A stretch of 21,178 bases of DNA from Actinomycetota bacterium (GTDB lineage: Bacteria > Actinomycetota > UBA4738 > CADDZG01 > WHSQ01): NCBI GenBank assembly GCA_030448085.1, contig JAUJNU010000025.1, positions 1-21,178 on the forward strand. Direction: 5' to 3'. Shown piece by piece: positions 8,778 to 16,287 of this stretch. The notes under the pieces are model-generated. The model saw only the letters and a program-made list of their open reading frames with translations, ran no database searches and had not been told where the DNA came from. A program made the position numbers and the translations under genes. Position 1 is the first letter of the stretch, and the number at the start of each line of letters is the position of its first letter.

Positions 8778-10678
8778 ATGTCCCGAATGAGAGTCCCCAC
8801 ACTTGTCTGCGTAGCGCTCGCCCTGGCCACGGGGAGCGGTCCCCGTGGCCGCCACCCCGGTCTGCCCGGCCGAGCGCGGGTCGAGTGCGGCGGGGAGGAT
8901 CTTCCCGGAGGCGGAGAACAGCGTCGCTTTCGTTCAGCACGACCCGGGTGAGTACAAGGCCGGGATCAAGGCCCTGGCCAATGACTACCCCGCTTCGTCC
9001 GCGTTCGGAAGCTGTCGGACATCCTCGGCAAGGGCGGCCGGTCCGCCGAGGGGCGGCCGATCTGGGTAGTCGAGATCACCGACTTCAAATCTCCCGAAAA
9101 GAGCAAGACACCGGTGATGGTGTCGCTGTCGGTGCACGGGACAGAGCGCGCGGGCGAGGGGGGCGTTCGTTACATGGAGGACCTGGCCCGGTGGGGGCCG
9201 AGGAGCCCGGGCACGTTCTCAGGAACGGCAGGAGCAGGGACTCGGACGCTTTCCTCGCGAAGAAGGTCCTCGAGCGGGTGCACCTCTACCTGTCGGTGTT
9301 GAACCCGGACGGCTGGGCGAGGGGAGATCTCACGAACCGGGCGGTCTACCAGAGGGGCAATGGAAACGGAACCGACCTCAACAGGCAGTTCCCGACGACC
9401 GGGTGGACCGACGTCTCGCGCTCTCCGGCGCTAACGGAGCCCGAGGTGAAAGCTTGGCACCGCCTGGCGAAGAGGGTCGACCCGCTCGTCACGGCAGACC
9501 TTCACGGAGAGCTGACGTCGGCGCAGAACGCCTTCACCGACATGATGTACCCGGCGGGCCAGTGGAACCTGCGTCGGCAGGACCAGCAGGAGCGGCTCGC
9601 CCGGCACATGAAGTCCAGCGTGGCCCCGCTACTTCGAGAAGGACGGGGTCCACGCCGCCACGGTCTCGGGGGTCGCCGGCATGAAACCGGCCGAGTACGC
9701 CACCGGATACGACGTGGTTGGTTACGACGACGCGGGCTTCATGGGCGACTACTTCACCCAACGCATCGGCGCTATCGACATGGACGTGGAGCACTTCCTG
9801 TCGCACTTGGTCCCCAACTCGTCGTGGAGCCCCCGCTCGAGGACGCTCATATCGCCGCCGTGAGGGCGAGATAGAGGCGCTCATCGTCGAGGCGTGGTGA
9901 CGTGACGTGAACCCGGTTCTGAGGCTGGGCAAGGTCGGATATGGCTACGACCCCAAGGTCGTCGAACCAGGATGGGTACGGCGGTCCTTCGATCCCCGGT
10001 GGCCGCCGGGCACGCCCCTACAGGTCGACCCGCATGAAGTACTTCCGAGGATCTGGCCCGTTTCACCTCCCACCCGGTGCGGAAGGTCGTCGCGGCTGAT
10101 GTCGCCCAGGGCGGCCTGGGGGTCTGGATACCTTCGTGATGGCCGACAAGTCGTTCCCTCGGACGGTCGGGGGCCGCAAGATCTCGGCCCCCGCACGGGT
10201 TCGCGCACTCCTCCGCTTCGTGAAGGACGGTGGGAACCTGGTCCTCACCGACAAGGCCCTGCGGTTGCTGGCCAAGATGGATGTCGTCCCCCGCTCGGCG
10301 ATAATGCGTCACGTCGAGGGGGCCGGGCACATCGACATCGGGGACTTCTCGGACCCCTACACGGCGGAGTGCACGAGACCGCGAGCCAGACCTATTACGA
10401 GGTGCCGCTGGGGTTCTCCGTGGCCACCGACTCCTCACCTCATTGGACGGTGGATGAGACCAGGTGGATAGGCGGGCGGCAAGGTGGTCGCGACGGTGGG
10501 TGGAGACGATCGCGTTGCGCTCGGCCGGGTGCGCGTCGGCAAGGGCACCATCGGTATCTTCGGAGCCGTGCTTCCATCCGCCACTGAGGAGTACGACCAC
10601 CTCTACGGCTTGGCCGATTACGCGGTGACCGTAGCCGGCGGACGCATCCTCGAGAACATGATGAAACTGGGTCGCTGA
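8778..10678 (+). pseudogene. Secreted M14-family zinc carboxypeptidase, broken by about ten frameshifts and a stop
   Basis: Joining frames gives one protein of about 630 residues. It starts with a signal peptide (MSRMRVPTLVCVALALATG). The peptidase domain has the zinc motif HxxE in SVHGTERAG, the NPDGWARGD and GTDLNRQF substrate-binding region, and a likely third zinc ligand in ADLHGELT. A C-terminal alpha/beta region follows, with VRKVVAADVAQGGL, TFVMADKSFPRTVGG and GTIGIFGAVLPS, ending at 10678. Frame changes fall near 8840, 8990, 9195, 9629, 9834, 9868, 9967, 10051, 10120, 10366 and 10475, and a TGA stands at 9898 amid repeated GTGAC. Several (8990, 9195, 9834, 10120, 10366) are cured by adding one base to a C or G run. 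It would cleave C-terminal residues from extracellular peptides if intact. A GTG at 8769 is an alternative start. Confidence 0.72.
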
Positions 10679-10691
10679 CCTCTACTGCGTC

Positions 10692-10717
10692 GTTTTGGGA
10701 GTAAGCCTCCCGGGTAG
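10692..10717 (+). promoter_or_regulatory. Sigma-B/sigma-F-like promoter (GTTT-N16-GGGTAG)
   Basis: GTTT at 10692-10695 and GGGTAG at 10712-10717 are 16 bases apart, matching the general-stress (sigma-B/F/H type) promoter pattern of actinobacteria, GTTT-N14-17-GGGTAT or similar. The last base differs from the most common form. It would give a leader of about 115 bases before the ATG at 10842. The genes behind it are of the stress-envelope type and an RsbW-like regulator lies after them, which supports the call indirectly. Confidence 0.45.
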
Positions 10718-10841
10718 GTACGAGTCTCCGGTCAACACAGAACCGCCCCCTTGGAGTGCCGCCGTTCCGGCCGCTGAACTCGCGCGTCAAGAGGTGCGGT
10801 CAGGCCTTTTCAGTCACATCCGCAAGGCGAGAGGAGACGGC

Positions 10842-11384
10842 ATGGCAGAGCAGTCCGGTATCGGAGACGCGGCTTCCCAGGCAGTGGGGCAGGCGCAGGA
10901 GAAGGCGGGCGAGGTGGTCGATCAGGCCCGTCAGAAGGCGGACGAGGCGAGGCAGCAGGCGAGCTCGGCCGTGCGGACCCAGGTCGATCAGCGTTCGAGC
11001 CAGGCGGGCGAGCAGGTCCGCTCGACCGCTAACAACCTGCGCACGGTCGGCAAGGAGCTTCGCAATCAGGGACAGGAGGGCCCGGCGAAGCTCGCGGACC
11101 AGGTAGCAGAGCGGGCAGAGAGCCTCGGCGACTACCTCCAGTCCAGCGACGCGGACAGGATCCTCGCCGACGTCGAGGAATTCGCACGCAAGCAGCCCTG
11201 GGTGGTGATGGCCGGCGGGCTCGCAGTGGGATTCATCGCCTCCCGCTTCCTCAAGGCTTCGAGCGTCAACCGTTACGGTCAGCAGACGAGCACTCGCTCA
11301 CGGGCTCAGCTGCGGGCCTCCCTCCAGGGGAGCGGCCATCAGCCGGTCTCGGGCGTGCACGAGAACTTCGGGGAGATCAGATGA
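10842..11384 (+). CDS. DUF883/YtxH-like membrane-anchored helical protein
   Basis: A 180-residue protein. Residues 1-100 are Gln/Ala/Glu-rich amphipathic helix (AGEVVDQARQKADEARQQA is typical) and likely a coiled coil. A single hydrophobic span lies at about 119-137, introduced by FARKQPW. The C-terminal tail is polar. The layout recalls ElaB/YqjD/DUF883 and YtxH-type stress proteins, which anchor a long helix to the membrane. The start is chosen from GAGAGGAGA upstream of the ATG at 10842; the frame is open further upstream to 10695, but without ribosome-binding site or conservation. Its stop overlaps the next start (ATGA). It heads a three-gene operon. Confidence 0.75.
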   Translation: MAEQSGIGDAASQAVGQAQEKAGEVVDQARQKADEARQQASSAVRTQVDQRSSQAGEQVRSTANNLRTVGKELRNQGQEGPAKLADQVAERAESLGDYLQSSDADRILADVEEFARKQPWVVMAGGLAVGFIASRFLKASSVNRYGQQTSTRSRAQLRASLQGSGHQPVSGVHENFGEIR

Positions 11385-11794
11385 ACGCTTCTCCCGAAGA
11401 CCTGAAGGAGAAGCCGTTAGGAGAGCTGCTGAAGCAGCTGTCCCAGGAGACGGCCACGCTCGTGAAGCAGGAGCTCGACCTGGCCAAGGCCGAGGTCGCT
11501 CAGACGGGCAAGCGCGCCGGCCTCGGAGCGGGCTTGATCGGAGCCGGAGGCATCGTGGGTTTCCTGGCGCTCGGAGCCTTCACGGCTTTCTTGATCCTCG
11601 CGCTCGACACGTTCCTTCCTGCTTGGGTGGCAGCGCTGATCGTGACGATCGTGTACGGAGCCGCGGCCGCTGTCCTGGGCCTCCGAGGCAAGGACAAGGT
11701 CCAAGAAGCAGTGCCGCCCACGCCCCAGACCGTCGAGACAGTTAAGGAGGACATCGAATGGGCAAAGCACCCGACGAGATCCGCAGGGAGATAG
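11381..11794 (+). CDS. Actinobacterial holin-X-like (phage holin superfamily III) membrane protein
   Basis: A 137-residue protein with an amphipathic N-terminal helix (LGELLKQLSQETATLVKQEL), two membrane spans at about residues 48-75 and 80-101, and a polar C-terminal tail. This is the layout of the Holin-X / phage-holin_3_6 family common in actinobacterial chromosomes. Despite the family name, nothing here is phage-derived: there are no lysis or phage genes nearby and the gene is locked into an operon by a 4-base overlap upstream and a 37-base overlap downstream. It probably works with its two neighbours in the envelope; its exact role is unknown. Confidence 0.8.
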   Translation: MNASPEDLKEKPLGELLKQLSQETATLVKQELDLAKAEVAQTGKRAGLGAGLIGAGGIVGFLALGAFTAFLILALDTFLPAWVAALIVTIVYGAAAAVLGLRGKDKVQEAVPPTPQTVETVKEDIEWAKHPTRSAGR

Positions 11795-12663
11795 AGGAGA
11801 CAAGAGGCCGAATGGGCGACACCGTCGAAGCGATCGGTTACAAAGCCGACGTTCCCGCCCGGGCCAAGGACTCGGTAACGAGCGCCAAAGACAGCGTCGT
11901 GGGATCGGTCCGGGACACGAAGGACCGCCTCGTCGAGTCGCTCGTAGGCGCGAAGGACTCCGTAGCGAGCACGGCCTCGGACGCGGGAAGTGCCGTCTCG
12001 GGCCGGGTGGGAGCAGCAGCTTCCGGCGTGTCGGGAGCGGCGTCCACGGTGTCCGGAGCGGCCCCCAGTGGCGCGGACGTGAGAAGGGCCGTGGGAGTGG
12101 CTCAGGAGAACCCGCTTGGCCTCGCTCTCGGCTCTTTCGCCCTCGGGTTCCTCGCGGGGATGGCCGTTCCCTCGACGAAGATCGAGGACCAGAAGCTCGG
12201 CCCGGTTGCCGACCAGATGAAGGACATGGTCAAGCAGACCGGTGGCGAGGCTCTCGAGCGCGGTAAGCAGGTTGCGCAGGAGACCGCGGGGGTGGCTCAG
12301 TCTGCTATCGGTGACATCAGCAGTACCGCCCAACAGTCGGCTCAGGAAGCGGCGCAGCAGGCTCTCGAGACGGCGCGGAACCGGGCTCAGGAGCATGGCC
12401 AGGGTCTGGCCGAGAGCGCGCAGCAGTCTGCATCCGACCTCCAGGAAGCGGCCGCTGGAGCGGCTAGCAGCATGAAGCCTGAAGGATCGGGCGGGGAGCT
12501 GGAGGAGAGCGGTCCTGCAAGCTCAGCGTCTTCTTCGTCCAGCGACGAGGCGACCAGCAGCATGCACCGCATCTCGAGCGAGGACCCCCTCGGAGTGGGG
12601 GACATCGGTACGGGATCCGGCACCACAGGTTCCGGCGACGACAGGCCGATGCCCGGGCTCTAA
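11758..12663 (+). CDS. DUF3618-containing membrane protein
   Basis: The N-terminus MGKAPDEIRREIEETRGRM then GDTVEAIGYKADVPARAK is the DUF3618 signature. It is followed by a repetitive Ala/Ser/Asp region with several KDSV repeats (residues 36-100), one membrane span at about 119-137 (NPLGLALGSFALGFLAGMA), a long Gln/Ala-rich helical stretch, and a Ser/Gly-rich low-complexity tail, 301 residues in all. A strong Shine-Dalgarno sequence (AAGGAGG, 11744-11750) sits inside the preceding gene, which it overlaps by 37 bases. The layout mirrors the first gene of the operon: helix, span at the same position, helix. A strong terminator follows. Confidence 0.82.
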   Translation: MGKAPDEIRREIEETRGRMGDTVEAIGYKADVPARAKDSVTSAKDSVVGSVRDTKDRLVESLVGAKDSVASTASDAGSAVSGRVGAAASGVSGAASTVSGAAPSGADVRRAVGVAQENPLGLALGSFALGFLAGMAVPSTKIEDQKLGPVADQMKDMVKQTGGEALERGKQVAQETAGVAQSAIGDISSTAQQSAQEAAQQALETARNRAQEHGQGLAESAQQSASDLQEAAAGAASSMKPEGSGGELEESGPASSASSSSSDEATSSMHRISSEDPLGVGDIGTGSGTTGSGDDRPMPGL

Positions 12664-12686
12664 GAGGCTCGAAACAAGACGTGAAG

Positions 12687-12716
12687 AAGGAGCCGGCTGA
12701 TTCAGCCGGCTCCTTT
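12687..12716. terminator. Bidirectional palindromic terminator
   Basis: AAGGAGCCGGCTGA is followed, after one base, by its exact reverse complement, then a short T run. This makes a 12 to 13-pair GC-rich hairpin. It lies 23 bases after the DUF3618 stop codon and 15 bases after the end of the convergent RsbW-like gene, so it can end transcription from both sides: each strand has an A-run before and a T-run after the hairpin. Confidence 0.88.
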
Positions 12717-12731
12717 CGCGTTGCAGAGTAG

Positions 12732-13166
12732 CTAGGAATTCACGACGGCGACTCGAGGGGCGTGGGGAGCGGCTTTCTCCACTCCGTCGGGCCTGAGGTA
12801 GAACCAAACCGCGGTTCTGTGCTCGTCGCTCGACATGCCCCAGCGGGTGGCCATCTTCTGGATGAGCTGGAGCCCCATGCCGCCCTCGCTCGAGCCGGTC
12901 ACGGTCCTGGGGGGCTTGAAGCCGCACCCGGTGTCGCATACCTCCACCATGACCTCGTAGTCGGAGCGGGTGATCGTGAGGCAGATCTCCTCGCCCGGCT
13001 TCATGCCCGAGTGCCTGACGCTGTTCATGACAAGCTCGTGCGCGAGGAGCGCGGCGGTCCCCAGAGCCTCCGGGCCGAGATCGTCTCCCACGACTCCCAT
13101 GAGGAGCCTGGCGCCAGCAGCGGAGTCCTCATCTAGCGGGAGAGTAGCTCTGAGTAGTTGTTCCAT
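12732..13166 (-). CDS. RsbW-like ATP-binding protein (anti-sigma factor / serine kinase family)
   Basis: A 144-residue single-domain GHKL (HATPase_c_2) protein. The N box is HELVMNSVRHS (Asn48), the G1 box DTGCGF (Asp78 to Phe83) and the G2 box GGMGLQLI (residues 95-102). There is no phosphoacceptor domain or membrane segment, as in RsbW/SpoIIAB anti-sigma factors and related switch kinases. Partners are normally an anti-anti-sigma protein and a sigma factor; neither is in the window, so the target is unknown. It lies 52 bases downstream of the Lrp-like gene on the same strand and converges on the stress-type operon across the terminator. Confidence 0.85.
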   Translation of the reverse strand: MEQLLRATLPLDEDSAAGARLLMGVVGDDLGPEALGTAALLAHELVMNSVRHSGMKPGEEICLTITRSDYEVMVEVCDTGCGFKPPRTVTGSSEGGMGLQLIQKMATRWGMSSDEHRTAVWFYLRPDGVEKAAPHAPRVAVVNS

Positions 13167-13218
13167 GACTCTGTGTTACCACGCCGCGCGACCGTTCAAA
13201 CGCCATCGGGCGAAGTTC

Positions 13219-13656
13219 TCAGGGCAATCTCGCCCTCTGCTCGAAGGGCGTCGACAGGACGATCGTCGCCTGCGTTGTCACCTCCAGCTTCGCCCTCAGC
13301 GCGTCGAGCAGCTCCTCGAGCTCCCGGGTGGAGGGGGCCCGAACGAGAAGGGCGTAGGAGTTGTCTCCTGCGATCGAGTAGCACGACTCCACGAGGGGGA
13401 ACTCGCCGATCAGGGATGGGATGTCGGGAGGGGAGCCGGGGCTGAGGGCCAGTGAGACGATCGCCGCGATGGGGAAGCCGATCTTCTCGAGGTCGAGCTT
13501 GGCCCCGTACCCCTTGATCACGCCCTTCGCCTCGAGCTTGCGGACCCGCTCGTGTACCGAGGAGGCCGCGAGGCCGACTCGCTCGCCGATCTCCCCGTAG
13601 GTGAGCCGGGCGTCTCTCTCGAGCAGGCCCAATATCCTACGGTTTTTAGCATCCAT
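13219..13656 (-). CDS. Lrp/AsnC family transcriptional regulator
   Basis: A 145-residue regulator of standard length. An N-terminal helix-turn-helix (MDAKNRRILGLLERDARLTY, then GEIGERVGLAASSVHERVRKLE) is followed by KGVIKGYGAKLDLEKIG and a C-terminal RAM (ligand-binding) domain with LVESCYSIAGDNSYALLVRA. Members bind amino acids and control amino-acid metabolism. It is divergent from kamA across a 90-base gap holding repeated CGGAT elements, so I infer that it controls the lysine operon and itself, with lysine or beta-lysine the likely effector. Activation or repression cannot be told. Confidence 0.9.
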   Translation of the reverse strand: MDAKNRRILGLLERDARLTYGEIGERVGLAASSVHERVRKLEAKGVIKGYGAKLDLEKIGFPIAAIVSLALSPGSPPDIPSLIGEFPLVESCYSIAGDNSYALLVRAPSTRELEELLDALRAKLEVTTQATIVLSTPFEQRARLP

Positions 13657-13746
13657 CTCCGGATATCCTTCCGTCTAAGTGGTTGAACATCGGATGATAT
13701 TCGGATAGTTTCTGATCCGCCAGCACCCCCAGCCGAGGAGGAGCCC
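13657..13746 (+). promoter_or_regulatory. Divergent control region between the Lrp-like gene and kamA, with CGGAT elements
   Basis: CGGAT occurs at 13660-13664, 13691-13695 and 13702-13706, and in reverse (ATCCG) at 13715-13719; GGATATCC at 13661-13668 is a perfect palindrome. A possible promoter toward kamA is TTGAAC (13683-13688) with GATAGT (13704-13709), spacing 15, with CGGAT elements lying over it. A strong Shine-Dalgarno sequence (AGGAGG, 13736-13741) precedes the ATG at 13747. The repeated elements are probable binding sites for the divergent regulator; this is inference. Confidence 0.5.
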
Positions 13747-15136
13747 ATGACGATGACGATGCGTCCCGCGCATGCGGCTCCGCAGCCCTACGCCTACCCC
13801 CCCCGCCCGCGCCTTCGTCGAGCCCGATTGGACCCGGCTGCCGGGCTTCGCCGGCGTTACCCGGGTGGAGTGGGAGTCGGCCAAGTGGCAGAGGCTTCAC
13901 TCGGTGAAGAGCCTCGACGGCCTCAAGCGGGTGTTCGGCAAGTACCTGCCGGATGACCTCGCCCAGGACATCGCCCGGGATGCCTCGGAGCGGGCAACCA
14001 TGTCGATGCTGATCCCGCCGCAGATGCTGAACACGATGGACGAGTCGGATCTCAGGGCCGACCCCATCCGCCACTACATGCTCCCTGCCTACTCCGAGCG
14101 TCACCCGGAGTGGCCGAGCCATCCCCACTCCCAGCGCGACTCGCTACACGAGGCCGAGATGTGGGCGGTAGAGGGCCTTACGCACCGTTACCCGACCAAG
14201 GTCCTCGCCGAGCTCCTGTCCACCTGCCCTCAGTACTGCGGGCATTGCACCCGGATGGACCTCATCGGCAACAACGTCCCTCAGGTGATCAAGCACCGCT
14301 TCGAGATGAAGCAGAAGGCGCGTTACATGGCGATCCTCGACTACCTTCGGGCCACCCCCAGTGTCAGGGACGTCGTGGTCTCGGGTGGCGACGTGGCGAA
14401 CCTTCCGATCGCTCATCTCGAGGACTTCGTGGGCGATCTGCTCGACATCGAGAACATCAGGGACATCAGGCTGGCGACGAAGGGCCTCATGGGGCTCCCG
14501 CAGCACTTCCTTCAGGCGGACGTCCTGGCCGGGCTCGAGAGGCTCGCGGCGAAAGCGGTGGACCGGGGTGTCGACCTCGCCGTCCACACCCACGTGAACC
14601 ACGCGAACTCCCTCACACCACTCGTGGCGAAGGCGGTGGGCAAGCTTCACGACATGGGGTTCAGGGACGTTCGGAACCAGGGTGTGCTGATGCGGGGGGT
14701 TAACGACAGCGCCCCGGCGCTCCTCGACCTTTGCTTCACCCTCACCGACAAGGCGAAGGTGATGCCTTATTACTTCTACATGTGCGACATGATCCCGAAC
14801 GCAGAGCACTGGCGCCTTTCGGTGCACGAAGCGCAGAAGTTGCAGCACGAGATCATGGGCTACCTCCCCGGCTTCGCTACGCCTCGCATCGTGTGCGACG
14901 TGCCCTACGTCGGTAAGCGTTGGGTTCACCAGGTCGAGTCCTATGACCGGGTCGGCGGAATCTCGTACTGGACCAAGAACTACCGTAACGGGATCGAGTA
15001 CGACGACACCGAAGCCCTCGCCCACACATACGAGTACTACGATCCGATCTACACCCTGCCCCCGGAGGGACAAGAGGCGTGGCGGCGCTCGCTGGCGGCC
15101 GAGGCTCTCACGTCCGCCGCGGCTCAGCCCGCTTAG
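13747..15136 (+). CDS. kamA: Lysine 2,3-aminomutase (radical SAM, PLP); probable frameshift at the N-terminus
   Basis: Converts L-lysine to beta-lysine, first step of the lysine degradation pathway. The radical-SAM cysteines are in CPQYCGHC, with DVVVSGGDVANL and HTHVNHANSLTP as further family landmarks. The usual PLP-lysine motif PGGGGK is replaced by DVPYVGKRWVHQ, with Lys382 (numbered from the ATG at 13772) as the likely PLP site. The open frame begins at the ATG at 13772, but no ribosome-binding site precedes it. The ATG at 13747 has AGGAGG five bases before it and reads MTMTMRPAHAAPQPYAYPP up to a run of eight C at 13797-13804; removing one C joins it to ARAFVEPDWTR. I therefore give 13747 as the start and regard the C run as a probable extra base. 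Confidence 0.86.
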
Positions 15137-15145
15137 GAGGAGGAG

Positions 15146-16287
15146 TTGGAACACCTGGGGACACACAGGTCCCTTCAACCGCGCGGCTTGCTCCCGCAGC
15201 AGGCTGAGGTACTCGCTCCGCACCTGCCACTCGTCGGCCGCGAGCTCGCGATCGACGTGGATTACCTGAACATCGACAGCGCCTCGTGGCTCCAGATCCG
15301 CAAGGAGCAGGGAGACGACCCGGGGGCCATCGCGGCCAGGATCACCGACATCGTGGCGGCCGCCGGAAAGATGCACAACCCCGTGACCGGGTCGGGCGGG
15401 ATGCTGGTGGGCACCGTGTCAGAGCTCGGGCCCGAGCGCACCGCGCCCCCGGTTGGAACCCGAGTGGCAACCCTCGTCTCGCTCACCCTGACGCCGCTTC
15501 GGGTCGACGAGATCCTGCACGTGGACCCAGCGTCGGAGAAGGTGCGGATCAAGGGCAGGGCGATCCTGTTCGGGTCGGGGATCTTCGCCGAGCTGCCATC
15601 CGACCTGCCGGATGAAGCGGCTCTCGGCGTTCTCGATGTCTGCGGGGCCCCCGCCTGGATGGAGCGTCTGGCTCGGTCGGGGATGAAGGTGGCGATCCTG
15701 GGCGCAGGGGGCAAGTCGGGGATGCTCGCGGCGGCTCAGGCCGTCCGCTCCGTGGGGCCCGAGGGACGGGTGATCGGTCTCTGCTGGCCCGAGTCCACGA
15801 CTGAAGCGGTGAAGGAGGCGGGGGCCGAGGCCATCGCGGTCGACTGCACCGATGCCCTCGCCGTCCTCGACCGGGTGCGCGAGGCATACGCCGGCGAGCT
15901 GGCCGACCTCGTGTTCGTCTGCGCCAACGTGCCCGGATGTGAGGGGGCGGCGATACTCGCCTGCAAGGACGAGGGTCGGGTTGTCTTCTTCTCGATGGCT
16001 ACCTCTTTCACGGCGGCCGCTCTCACCGCGGAGGGGCTGGGCAAGTCCTGCGAGATGACGATCGGGAACGTCTACCTTCCCGGGCACGCCGAAGCGCCGG
16101 CAAGGACGAGGGGCGGGTTGTCTTCGTCGCGATGGCTACCTCTTTCACGGCGTCCGCTCTCACAGCGGAGGTGCTGGGCAAGTCATGCGAGATGACGATC
16201 GGGAACGGCTACGTTCCCGGGCACGCCGAGCTGGCTCTCGATCTGGTGAGATCCGAGCCCCAGTTGCTGGAGCGGTTCTCGAGATGA
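15146..16287 (+). CDS. kdd: L-erythro-3,5-diaminohexanoate dehydrogenase, with a 137-base internal duplication
   Basis: Oxidises 3,5-diaminohexanoate to 5-amino-3-oxohexanoate with NAD(P). The start is TTG at 15146, with AGGAGG (15135-15140) overlapping the kamA stop. Landmarks: GTHRSLQPRG, VDYLNIDSASW, MHNPVTGSGGM, the nucleotide-binding loop ILGAGGKSGM, and VVFFSMATSFTAAAL. The open frame as written runs to 16195, but after residue 315 it goes out of frame where a 137-base imperfect tandem copy begins. The second copy, in the right frame, leads to GNGYVPGHAELALDLVRSEP and a TGA at 16287 overlapping the next ATG (ATGA). Removing one copy leaves exactly 335 codons (334 residues), the normal family size. 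I take the intact gene to be the native form. Confidence 0.85.
15955..16228 (+). repeat. Imperfect tandem duplication, two 137-base copies inside kdd
   Basis: Bases 15955-16091 and 16092-16228 align without gaps at a constant offset of 137, with 12 mismatches (about 91% identity). Eleven mismatches are G/T or A/C and one is C/G; none is a transition. The unit is not a multiple of three, so it breaks the kdd frame. Copy 1 keeps the conserved FFSMATSFTAAAL but ends NVYLPGH; copy 2 begins FVAMATSFTASAL but ends with the expected NGYVPGH. Each copy thus looks degraded toward the junction. Confidence 0.85.

Noticed and set aside
11381..11794. Holin-like gene as a sign of a prophage
   Set aside because: No phage structural, lysis or integrase genes are near and the gene is embedded in a conserved-looking chromosomal operon.
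14144..15376. A 410-codon open frame antisense to kamA
   Set aside because: It lies opposite a well-supported radical-SAM gene. High GC makes long antisense frames common, and its translation is Arg/Val/His-rich with no recognisable domain.
16092..16287. A separate short gene made of the second kdd copy
   Set aside because: It has no start codon with a ribosome-binding site and encodes only the C-terminal part of Kdd. It is explained by the duplication.
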